Below, in pieces: positions 1 to 7,471 of a DNA stretch of 20,577 nt. The first letter of the stretch is position 1; each line of letters starts with the position of its first letter. This DNA is from Stramenopiles sp. TOSAG23-3. Taxonomy: Eukaryota > Sar. The stretch is from assembly GCA_900128585.1 (NCBI GenBank), contig LT642374.1, positions 1 through 20,577 on the forward strand. The letters run 5' to 3'. A model generated the notes under the pieces. It searched no databases. It saw nothing but the letters and a program-made list of their open reading frames with translations, and was not told the DNA's origin. The position numbers and the translations under genes are program-made.

Positions 1-17
1 AGGTACGGAGTGAAAAC

Positions 18-1712
18 ATGGACGCCTTGGAAACGGCAAAGGAGGTGCAGAGGGAAACGGGGGGGGGTAATCTGCCGGATGTGAAGACTCCGGCGAAGAA
101 TGCATACATTTCATCGCTGCCAAAGAGTTTCACGCGGATCCAGCTTGTTGTGGTTGGCGGTTCTTTTATTCTCGCCGCCATGGCCGAAATTTACGAAAAG
201 GTCATCATGAAGAAGTCCATCCAAACGACGCTATCACCGACCGACCGTGCCGCTCAAATGGCAATGGACGCCGTGTTGACCCCCATCCAAGAAGTGTTTG
301 CGTTTCTAGAAGATACCATGACTGTGAAGGTAGGGTATGCACTGGCAGCTGGACGCCATGGCGAGCTCAACGCACTGCTGAACATATCTGTGTTTGGCGG
401 GCTCCTCTGCAGCATCACTGCCTTTGCCGTCGTGTTCCTTGTGACGTTGAAAGAGTCGGTGGCGGGGGCGGTGCTGAACCCGTCGGAGAGCAGCAACGAG
501 GAGTTGATCGCACGCGGCTGCACGTTGATCCCGACTACCCAGGCCATCCTCGTGAATGCAAAGGCTTATTGGCTTATATCCGCGGTCGCGTGGGTGCCGT
601 CGTTCATTTCCAGCGGAGTCAATGGTTTTTTTGTAGGGACGGTGGACTTGCCGCCCATGTTAATCGGCCAATTGGTGAATCTGACTGTCCCCATTGGACT
701 ATGGTTTGGTCTGCTGAACGGCACCCAAATGTACCCGCTGACAATTTTGGCGCTGGCCTACACAGTTCCCCAATTTGTGACGACCACGGCCCAATTCGGG
801 TACCTCAGTTGCAAGAAAGCGACGCGGGAAAAGTACGCTCTCCGTATGATGTGCCCCTTGTGGGGCAGCAGCCCAGCGTCCTCCAACTTTGCCCAGCTGC
901 TCAAGGAGTGTGCGCTGCAAGGCTTCCAGCTGATGCTAGTGGACGTTGCTGTTCAACTGAGCACGTCGATCACCAATTACATGGCGGCGTCCGACCATTT
1001 TGAGACGGCATTCAAATTGGGAGCCGCTGAGTCCGCATATTGGTCGTTCGGCCCTCAGTATCTTGCGCCGACCATGATGTTGGTGAAAATCTTTGGGTCG
1101 AAAATGATCGCCAACGGCCAATACGAACTGTTTCTCCGAGTGTTTTTCTTCGCCACTTTAGTTGCGTCCAGCTTGGCCATTTCCGCTATCCTTGCCGCCG
1201 CTGTGAAGGCTGACTTTGTTGCCTACGACTATGGGAGTAGCGCTTGCGTTTATGCTTCGCAGACGGAATGCGCCAGCGCGTACGCTTCGATTTTTTCTCA
1301 AGAGGGGAATGGTTTGGACAGCATGTTCGAGGTGTTCGGGCCCACCGTTGGGTTGAACTTGTTTTTTGGGATCTTTCGTACGGGTTTGATGGCATGCCAC
1401 GACTTCTCCTTCATTGCAAAAGGCGCTGTGGGATCGCTGGTGTTGGTGTATGTGCCGGCCATATTGATGGCCAAGTTTGTCTTCAAGACACCATTGAGTT
1501 ACTACATTGCAATGTATGTGCCACATGTGGCCCTTCTGTTTGTGTTCGGGTGGCGCATGTGGACCCATATCCAGTGTATGCGAAAGGGGCGCGACGGCCC
1601 ATGGACTGTGCACGTGCGAAAGATGAGTCGCGTCAGTAGTGTCGAGGACAGCCTGCTGCTTGGCGCGGAAGAGCTAAATGTACCAAAGTCGTACGGGACT
1701 CCACTCAACTGA
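18..1712 (+). CDS. MATE-like multipass membrane transporter
   Basis: This encodes a 564-residue polytopic membrane protein with about 11-12 hydrophobic segments, near residues 42-62, 120-143, 183-206, 212-234, 240-262, 300-322, 343-360, 374-396, 437-458, 467-487 and 494-514. The MATE (multidrug and toxin extrusion) assignment is my inference. Residues 94-142 (FLEDTMTVKVGYALAAGR then a hydrophobic helix) resemble the MATE TM2-TM3 turn with its VGxALGAG pattern. Residues 184-232 resemble TM4-TM5, where a helix ends in GFFVGT, then DLPPMLIGQLVN. MATE proteins exchange cations or protons for organic substrates; no substrate can be named here. The loop at 398-432 has two cysteines (410, 418) that could pair. 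The tail after residue 515 is cytosolic-looking and basic. The start ATG has A at -3, and only 17 bases lie upstream. A nine-G run (59-67) sits in codons 14-17. It could instead be another 12-TM flippase or an orphan transporter. Confidence 0.6.
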   Translation: MDALETAKEVQRETGGGNLPDVKTPAKNAYISSLPKSFTRIQLVVVGGSFILAAMAEIYEKVIMKKSIQTTLSPTDRAAQMAMDAVLTPIQEVFAFLEDTMTVKVGYALAAGRHGELNALLNISVFGGLLCSITAFAVVFLVTLKESVAGAVLNPSESSNEELIARGCTLIPTTQAILVNAKAYWLISAVAWVPSFISSGVNGFFVGTVDLPPMLIGQLVNLTVPIGLWFGLLNGTQMYPLTILALAYTVPQFVTTTAQFGYLSCKKATREKYALRMMCPLWGSSPASSNFAQLLKECALQGFQLMLVDVAVQLSTSITNYMAASDHFETAFKLGAAESAYWSFGPQYLAPTMMLVKIFGSKMIANGQYELFLRVFFFATLVASSLAISAILAAAVKADFVAYDYGSSACVYASQTECASAYASIFSQEGNGLDSMFEVFGPTVGLNLFFGIFRTGLMACHDFSFIAKGAVGSLVLVYVPAILMAKFVFKTPLSYYIAMYVPHVALLFVFGWRMWTHIQCMRKGRDGPWTVHVRKMSRVSSVEDSLLLGAEELNVPKSYGTPLN

Positions 1713-2265
1713 GTGCCTGTGCAATGATTGAATTGATGTTATTGATCTGATTTTATTTTTTACATTGCTCTGGCTATAGTGTAGTATATTATTATTCGCT
1801 TCTTTTCAGCTTGTTGCCGCCGGCCAGGACAGAGTAAAAAAATATTTTTTTGGTGGCTGTGCTGTGTGTGTGTGTGTGTGTGTTCTGTATAAAATTATAG
1901 ATTTGTTGTCGTGTGATGAATGAAAGCCGCTTCTTCTTCTCTCTCTATTATTATGTTATATATATATTAATATACATTATATTATTATTATTCAAGACAA
2001 TCATCGATCTCTTAGACTACGGTAATAATACTATTAAAATAAAATAAAAATAATTTTACCATAAAAAAACATAAATTTTTTATTATTTTTTTTTTATTAT
2101 TATTATTTTCTTCCATCCTCCTCCTGTTTTTTTTTGCATGAGAAGAAAAGATACTTACCAAAAAAGACAATTGCACGAAATGAATAAGGGAAATTTACTC
2201 TTTAGCAAATGTAAAGGCATTTGTGTTGGAATGTTTGCGTGTTTTTATAGTGAATATCGCTAAGC
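1713..2265. other. AT-rich spacer between transporter and lipase genes
   Basis: I see no gene in this 553-base stretch. It contains a TG dinucleotide run (about 1863-1882), ATT/TTA runs (about 1950-1995 and 2076-2108), and T-rich tracts. The last 30 bases before the lipase start include TTTTTATAG at 2242-2250, which could be a promoter or initiator element, but this rests on composition alone. Confidence 0.6.
1863..1882. repeat. TG dinucleotide microsatellite
   Basis: About ten uninterrupted TG units lie roughly 150 bases after the transporter stop codon, probably in or just beyond its 3' untranslated region. Confidence 0.85.
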
Positions 2266-3566
2266 ATGGAGGTATGGCGTTTCTTGTTTCTGTCTGTTTG
2301 GGCTTGTAGTTGTTACGCTCATAATACGGCCCACGATGAGCCCCCTCTTAGTCCGTCCACCACGGTAGGTAGTTATGTGAGCAAACTAAATATTACTTTA
2401 GAAAACCACTACGTAGTGACTGAGGACGGGTACATTTTGCACTTGCATAGGTTGTTAAACCCTGGAAAGCCTGTTGTCTTTCTGCAGCATGGTATTTTGG
2501 CGTCCAGCTGGTGCTGGTTGATAAATGAGCCGAGCGTTGCCCCCGCGATCGTTCTGTACAATGCCGGGTACGACGTCTGGCTCGGCAACTCACGGGGCAA
2601 TCGTTTTAGCACCAACCATACCAGCTTGAGCCCCCACTCAAAGGCATTTTGGAACTTTACGTTTGACGAGATGGCTTTGTACGACATCCCGGCCGTGGTA
2701 AATTATGTGAGCAAAAACCCTACGACGAGGGATGGAAAATTCCCTTACGTTGGGTGGAGCCAGTAAGTATATGTACCCGCCTTTTCTTTCTTCCGTCCAG
2801 CAGCTTCATTATTTTCTTCTGGCATAATACTCGTTCCGTGACTAACTTCCAATTCCTTCTTCCACTTTGTTACAGGGCAACGACAGCATTTATGGCCGCC
2901 GGAATGAACACGGCGCTTGGAGATATGCTTAGTGAAAAGATAAAAATATTCGTCGCGCTGTCGCCCGTGTCGTACTTGGTTGACTCCGGCAGTGTTTTGC
3001 TGAATGTGTTGTCGAAGTTTGACCTTTCGGAGGCTTTGCTGAAGTATTTCCCGTACGGGATTTTGGACGGATCAGTCGCGGAAGATGCCTTTGAAGAACT
3101 CGTCTGCAAGCTCACGTTTGGGGAACTTTGCAAAATTGGCGTCGACACGGTTTGTGGGTGTGTCCCAACCGACAGCAAAAAGCAAATTGAACGCCTGGTT
3201 ACCCATTTCCCGGGAGGAACGAGTGTCAAGGATTTCAATCAGTACAACCAATTTCTTACCTCGTCTCCGCCATTTTATGGGTATTACAATTATACCGAGG
3301 AGCAGAACCTTGAAAAGTATGGGCAACCGAGTTCCCCTGCGTACAACATTTCCAATTTCAACCAGGGCATACCCGTTGCTTTTTTCAGAGGAGACCACGA
3401 CCTACTGGTTGCAGAGAAAGATTTTCAACGGTTGAGGTCGATCTTCCCAAATTCTACGATAGTGCATGAACGAGTTTACCCTCAAATGTCGCACGTGTCA
3501 TGGTACGTTGCCACCGAAGAAATCGCAAAGGTTTATCTGAATGATTTGTTACATGTCATTCAATAA
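2266..3566 (+). CDS. Acid lipase (lysosomal/gastric lipase family, AB hydrolase), two exons
   Basis: The gene joins 2266-2762 and 2876-3566 to give 395 residues, close to the roughly 400 usual for acid lipases. These enzymes hydrolyse triacylglycerols and cholesteryl esters in lysosomes or after secretion. Residues 1-18 form a signal peptide with a likely cut after CYA. Residues 52-65 (TEDGYILHLHRL) are the family's N-terminal signature and 75-76 (HG) the oxyanion region. The nucleophile elbow is GWSQA at 163-167 with Ser165. Asp341 (GDHDLLV) and His372 (QMSHVSWY) complete the triad. A Cys-rich cap segment (CKLTFGELCK to CGC) and several N-x-S/T sites fit a glycosylated luminal enzyme. Most relatives have GHSQG at the elbow, so Trp164 and especially Ala167 are unusual. 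The intron splits the Gln166 codon. The stop codon overlaps AATAAA at 3562-3567, with further copies at about 3576-3585 that could serve as polyadenylation signals. Confidence 0.93.
2763..2875 (+). other. Spliceosomal intron in the lipase gene (113 nt)
   Basis: The donor is GTAAGTAT at 2763 and the acceptor is TTGTTACAG ending at 2875, preceded by a pyrimidine-rich stretch. A TGACTAAC sequence (ACTAAC at 2841-2846) lies about 30 nt before the acceptor and matches the classic branch-point consensus. Removing the intron restores an uninterrupted lipase frame across the nucleophile elbow, with Gln166 split 2+1. Without splicing, the reading frame stops at TAA 2764-2766. Confidence 0.93.
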
Positions 3567-3812
3567 AAAAATTAAAATAAATAAAAAAACAATTTAAGTT
3601 TGTTTAAGAAATATAAACAGCACACAGCATCAGCGAATTTCCTATATAAATTAATAATACAACAAGTGTTTATATTTAATAATATGATTTACGTATTTTT
3701 ATTTTTTATTACACTTACTATTTATTATTATTAGATATAAAGAAGAAGTCTGTTTTCTTTTTTAAGGCTTCTTTCTCCTCCTCCTCCGTCGTCCTCCTCG
3801 TCGTATTATTTT

Positions 3813-3985
3813 TTGAAGAAGAGAAAAAAAGAAAGAAGAGAACGAATAACACGACGAAAGAACAACACGACGACGACGAAAAGAAGAACAACAACACGAC
3901 GAAGAAAGAGAGAAGAAGAAGAAGAAGAAGAAGAAGAAGAAAAAGAAAAAAAAAAAGATGAAAGAAAAAAAGAAGAAAATAAAGA
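3813..3985. repeat. Polypurine tract with GAA and ACGACG repeats
   Basis: The plus strand is nearly all purine plus some C in CGA units, with a clean run of about ten GAA/AGA units near 3911-3942. The preceding 55 bases are the opposite, nearly all pyrimidine. Such a switch can form partial hairpins or triplex (H-DNA) structures, which is an inference from composition. Confidence 0.8.
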
Positions 3986-4070
3986 AGCTGTGGAAGATGC
4001 AGGACATATTAATATACATACAACATTTGGTTCATACATAACAAATATAACGAGTCAAAAAGAAAATACG

Positions 4071-4133
4071 ATGGGCTCATGGACAGCAAAGTTAAAACTG
4101 AAAGGCCGAATTAAATATACTGCGTATAATTGA
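4071..4133 (+). other. Possible short upstream ORF (20 codons)
   Basis: An ATG with A at -3 (4071) opens a 20-codon frame that stops at 4131-4133, 35 bases before the dehydrogenase ATG. If the transcript starts upstream of it, this would be a uORF that could lower main-frame translation. Nothing shows that the transcript is that long. Confidence 0.2.
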
Positions 4134-4168
4134 ATCGAGTTAAGAAAAATCGATATTTATAGCTTACT

Positions 4169-4969
4169 ATGAACGTTTCATCGGTAGTTGCATTGGTAAC
4201 AGGAGCGGCCTCGGGCCTTGGGCGTGCGACAGCGGCGCGTCTGGCAAAGCAAGGTGCTAAAGTAGTTGTCGTCGATTTGCCTGGTGCGTTGACGGACGAC
4301 CGTAAAAAAGAGCTGATGGACGCTCACCCAGAGTACAATGATTCCAACGTGCTGTTCTGTCCCGCGGATGTAACGAGCGAAGACGACGTCACTGCTGCGC
4401 TCGATCAAGCAGAAAGCAGTTTTGGTAGCAACGTGAACGTGGCAGTAAACTGCGCCGGCATTGCTATTGCCCAGAAAGTCTTGAGCAAGAAAGGAGCACA
4501 CCCACTTTCTAATTTCTCCCAAGTGCTCAATGTCAATGTAGCAGGATCGTTCAACATAATCAGATTGTGCGCGGAACGAATGGCAGCCTCGGAAAGCGGC
4601 CACGGGAGCGACGACAACCGTGGGGTAATCGTCAATACGGCCAGTGTTGCCGCGTACGACGGACAGATTGGCCAGGCCGCGTACGCCGCTTCGAAGGGGG
4701 CTATTGTCGGGATGACGCTTCCTATAGCAAGGGATCTGGCATCGAGTGGCATCCGCGTTTGCTCCATCGCACCTGGGCTGTTCCTGACGCCAATGCTCGA
4801 AGGCCTTCCGGAAAAGGTCCAGCACCACCTTGGCCAGCAAGTGCCGTACCCAAGCCGCTTGGGAAACCCGGACGAGTATGCACAGCTTGTTCAGCATATC
4901 GTGGAGAACCCAATGTTGAACGGAGAAGTCATTCGATTGGACGGCGCGATAAGGATGCCACCAAAGTAA
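4169..4969 (+). CDS. HSD17B10: Short-chain dehydrogenase, 3-hydroxyacyl-CoA dehydrogenase type 2 / HSD17B10-like
   Basis: This 266-residue classical SDR closely matches 17-beta-hydroxysteroid dehydrogenase type 10. HSD17B10 is a mitochondrial NAD-dependent enzyme of isoleucine and short branched-chain acyl-CoA oxidation, and in animals it is also a subunit of mitochondrial RNase P. Visible motifs are TGAASGLG (11-18) for the dinucleotide, Asp36 after the second strand (favours NAD), NCAG (94-97), Asn123 in NVAGSF, Ser159, and YAASK (Tyr172, Lys176). [10 protein letters not shown] follows at 201-210. The C-terminus GAIRMPPK matches the family's AIRM-ending tail. An insertion at 141-150 ([10 protein letters not shown]) is also characteristic of this subfamily. 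No long targeting peptide precedes the fold, as in animal orthologues, which use their native N-terminus. The ATG has A at -3. The gene is convergent with RCE1. Whether it has an RNase P role here cannot be told. Confidence 0.92.
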   Translation: MNVSSVVALVTGAASGLGRATAARLAKQGAKVVVVDLPGALTDDRKKELMDAHPEYNDSNVLFCPADVTSEDDVTAALDQAESSFGSNVNVAVNCAGIAIAQKVLSKKGAHPLSNFSQVLNVNVAGSFNIIRLCAERMAASESGHGSDDNRGVIVNTASVAAYDGQIGQAAYAASKGAIVGMTLPIARDLASSGIRVCSIAPGLFLTPMLEGLPEKVQHHLGQQVPYPSRLGNPDEYAQLVQHIVENPMLNGEVIRLDGAIRMPPK

Positions 4970-5088
4970 AGGTAAACGGCAGACCGGGCCTAAAATGGCT
5001 TAGATAATGTATCCCCAAGAAGGAAGAGTGAACGTTAAGAATTTAAAAATTACACAGTAAAATATTCGAACACTACTTTATAATTTTA

Positions 5089-5104
5089 CCCCCCCCCCCC
5101 CCCC
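5089..5104. repeat. Run of 16 C between two convergent genes
   Basis: Sixteen consecutive C residues lie 120 bases after the dehydrogenase stop and 79 bases beyond the RCE1 stop, in otherwise AT-rich DNA. In RCE1 sense this is a G16 run in the likely 3' untranslated region. Its exact length may be affected by sequencing error. Confidence 0.85.
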
Positions 5105-5182
5105 GAGCCGTTCTATAAATTTCACACATGCAAAATGTTTCCGATACCTGCCTCGCAACTGTCACGAATAATCTTTCTCGAA

Positions 5183-6061
5183 TCACTCGAAAAGTGTGGA
5201 CATTCCGAAATAGAACAGTCCTATCCCGAGAATGTACGACGCCCCTAAAATGGTCTTTTTACTGTTCAGGGGGTGCGCACCGTTCATCCACCCGGGCTGT
5301 GGAAACCCCATATAGTTGCATATAGAATGCTGCAGTGCAATTGCATAAAAATTATGGGTTCGGCAAAATACAAAAGTCGCATACGCCCCGAACAAGGACG
5401 TGTATGCGAACTGCACGAATACTATAAGGATCGCCCGGCGAAGCGGCACCCCGTCCTGATGCACCATTCTGTACCCATGGTGCAAATGAGCAACACCAAA
5501 ATAGAGCGGGGCGAGGAGCACAGTCCTCGAAGTACTGAAGCCGAAGCGCAGCAGAATGCTGACCATGCAAGAGCGAAAAACCCATTCCTCCACGATTGGT
5601 GCAAACAGATATGCGCGGACGGCCGTCGGCTTGTCCAACGCATTCTGTGCTGGCTTCACCAGGGCCTCAGTCAGCCCCCCACGCCCATACGCTACACGCC
5701 ATGCAGACCCCTCACGGTAATTCCAAAAAACCTTTTCCATCAGTGGCCCGAGAAACAAACTCAATGTCACAAGGGTAGGGATTACTAAACTCCGCACGAA
5801 GTCGTCTGGAAGCAAGCCCAACGAGCAGTAAAGGGTTTTCACGGAAATAGGCTCCGATTTTGGGGACAGCACAAACCCAAACGCTACAAAAAACGGACAA
5901 ATTGCCGCGACGACCGTCAGCACCTGAAACCGCCAATAAATTTGTTTCGGGTCATCTCTATCCAACTTGGAGATGCTCGTCGGTGCCAAGTACAGTACAC
6001 CAACAAACAAGACGGCCAACGTCAGGCAAAGAATGCAAGGAACGACCGTGTCCAGAAACAT
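5183..6061 (-). CDS. RCE1: CAAX prenyl protease 2 (RCE1-type endopeptidase)
   Basis: This encodes a 292-residue multipass membrane protein of the ABI/CPBP family. RCE1 sits in the ER membrane and removes the last three residues of prenylated CAAX proteins such as Ras and Rho GTPases. All three catalytic motifs are present: EEWVFR (Glu158, Glu159, Arg163), FGVAH (Phe188, His192) and HSICN (His245, Asn249). The family-specific surroundings also fit, for example APIVEEWVFRSCM and FGVAHLHH. Hydrophobic segments lie near 5-27, 47-67, 92-110, 165-190, 212-235 and 275-290. The length agrees with animal and plant RCE1 (about 300). The longer frame to 6103 begins with TTG, so I use the ATG at 6061, which has A at -3. 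It converges on the dehydrogenase. No intron is needed. Confidence 0.93.
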   Translation of the reverse strand: MFLDTVVPCILCLTLAVLFVGVLYLAPTSISKLDRDDPKQIYWRFQVLTVVAAICPFFVAFGFVLSPKSEPISVKTLYCSLGLLPDDFVRSLVIPTLVTLSLFLGPLMEKVFWNYREGSAWRVAYGRGGLTEALVKPAQNALDKPTAVRAYLFAPIVEEWVFRSCMVSILLRFGFSTSRTVLLAPLYFGVAHLHHGYRMVHQDGVPLRRAILIVFVQFAYTSLFGAYATFVFCRTHNFYAIALQHSICNYMGFPQPGWMNGAHPLNSKKTILGASYILGIGLFYFGMSTLFE

Positions 6062-6487
6062 GTTGAGGGAAATGAACGGGTTATTTGTACTTTCTACACG
6101 CAACTATCTTGAAATGACCCCAGTACATCGCACAAAAAAATCGTAAATGAAAGGTTCCATTCTTGAGTTCATTCATCATAATTTTAAAGAAGAAAAAAAA
6201 AAGGATAATAATAATAATAATAAATAAAATAAATATTATATTATTATTATTATTATTCAATTATTAATTAACACAACACAACAACAAGACAATAAAAAAT
6301 AATAGACTAAAAAAATAAAATATTATATAATATATTATTATTATTATTTTTTATTATATACTAGTCTACTACTATTTACTATTATTATTATTATATCACT
6401 ATAAGTACTACTAATAATAAAATAAAAAATAAAATATTATTCATCATCAAGCAATATAGTAGTAGCAGCAATCATCCAACAATTTTT

Positions 6488-6632
6488 CTTCTTCTTCTTT
6501 CATTCTTCTTCTTTCATTCTTCTTCTTTCATTCTTCTTCTTCTTCTTTCATTCTTCTTCTTTCATTCTTCTTCTTTCATTCTTCTTCTTTCATTCTTCTT
6601 CTTTCATTCTTCTTCTTTCATTCTTTCTTCTT
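6488..6632. repeat. 14-bp minisatellite, TTCTTCTTCTTTCA
   Basis: Nine copies end in CTTTCA at positions 6502, 6516, 6530, 6550, 6564, 6578, 6592, 6606 and 6620. Spacing is exactly 14 bases, except one 20-base interval that carries two extra CTT units. The array is flanked by irregular CTT repeats. The unit looks like a CTT microsatellite that fixed a CA interruption and then expanded as a longer unit. Confidence 0.93.
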
Positions 6633-6864
6633 CTTCATCAATCATCTTCTATCTGGCCTAGTAATAGCTTTTCGTATACTCTACCCCATCCCTAAAATCA
6701 TTTAAAATTCCTCTATTGTTAATAGATGACTATTCATTATAAACACAATGTCCTTAAATTCTTCCTTCCCCTATATTATAGGTATAATACATTTCGTTAT
6801 AATAGTTTATAATAATCGTACAGGTAGTAATTTTGCATTTAAAATCACAATTTGAAAATGTATC

Positions 6865-7075
6865 ATCCTCCTTTCTTCTTCCTTCCCTTTCTTTTCCTCT
6901 TTCTTCTTATTAGCTTAATATATTAATACCACCTTCACCTGAACCCCCGCCTTCCTTCCTCTTCTTTCTTCTTTCTTCTGTTTTTTGTTATTATATTTGT
7001 TGTGACCACCACACCTCCTCTTTCTTCTCCCTAGCTTCCTCCTATACTACTAATATAATACCACCTATAATTTAC
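6865..7075. repeat. Polypyrimidine belt
   Basis: The plus strand is strongly biased to C and T, with recurring CTTCCTTCC and TTTCTTCTTTCTTC blocks broken by short AT-rich stretches. It has no coding character. Confidence 0.7.
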
Positions 7076-7336
7076 CACACCCCGCCGACGAAGAAAAGAA
7101 GAAGAATGAAGTAATTATCATTGAAGAATATATATATATTACCAGAAGAATAGTATAGTTCGTCGATGAATATTATTATTATTATTTTATCATATGAAAA
7201 TAAATATACTACCTCCTTTTGGTGGGTTCGTAGAAGTAGAAGAATACATGTGTGTGAGAGGGACTGTTTTTTTGTATGGTTGTGAATTTTCTTTCTTTTC
7301 TTCCACAACAATATATATAACTTATAGAAAGAAATA

Positions 7337-7396
7337 GAGAGACATAAATTTACAGGGAGAGAGAGAGAGAGACATAAATTTACAGGGAGAGAGATA
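7337..7396. repeat. 30-bp tandem duplication
   Basis: The block containing GAGACATAAATTTACAGGGA occurs twice in direct tandem with a 30-base period (ACATAAATTTACAGGG at 7342-7357 and 7372-7387), with GA runs between. It ends about 75 bases before the ankyrin/membrane gene's ATG and could lie in its leader. Confidence 0.9.
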
Positions 7397-7471
7397 CAGA
7401 GAAAGAATAGGGTTTCACTGTGAAACAATTTGTCAAGCGGACAGGTAGATATAGTAGTAGAAGGATTGCTC

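Larger units (their letters stand above)
3567..4168. other. Low-complexity spacer upstream of the dehydrogenase
   Basis: This 602-base stretch starts AT-rich (3567-3750). It then turns sharply pyrimidine-rich (about 3757-3812) and sharply purine-rich (about 3813-3985, GAA and CGA units). A long frame through the purine tract has no ATG at its beginning and encodes only Lys/Arg/Glu/Thr runs, so I do not call it a gene. TATTTATAG at 4154-4162 lies seven bases before the next start codon. Confidence 0.65.
6062..7471. other. Large gene-free, simple-sequence spacer
   Basis: This 1.4-kb region between divergent genes is the longest gene-free stretch here. It has ATT/TAA-rich DNA (6180-6480), a 14-bp CTT-based minisatellite (6488-6632), a less repetitive AT-rich core (6650-6860), a polypyrimidine belt (6865-7075), and GA-rich DNA with a 30-bp tandem duplication (7337-7396). 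A minus-strand frame at 7072-7473 is built of these repeats and is not credible. Both flanking promoters must lie here, but I cannot point to them. Confidence 0.65.

Noticed and set aside
1158-1613. 151-codon antisense frame, and the plus-strand shadow frames at 569-1003 and 1244-1639, in the transporter gene
   Set aside because: All overlap the long membrane-protein frame and lack domains of their own.
3813-4133. Open frame of 106 codons rich in Lys, Arg, Glu and Thr
   Set aside because: It begins with TTG, has no early ATG, and consists of translated GAA and CGA repeats. Only the last 20 codons start with ATG, noted as a possible uORF.
4178-4897. 239-codon antisense frame across the dehydrogenase gene
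   Set aside because: It is a mirror of a well-supported SDR coding region. Long antisense frames are common opposite balanced-composition genes, and it shows no domain.
6062-6103. 14-codon N-terminal extension of RCE1
   Set aside because: The extension begins with TTG. The ATG at 6061 has a good context and gives a normal-length protein.
6062-7471. CRISPR-like or mobile-element interpretation of the repeated spacer
   Set aside because: The 14-bp units are contiguous without spacers, there is no terminal inverted repeat or transposase, and the motifs are ordinary eukaryotic simple repeats.
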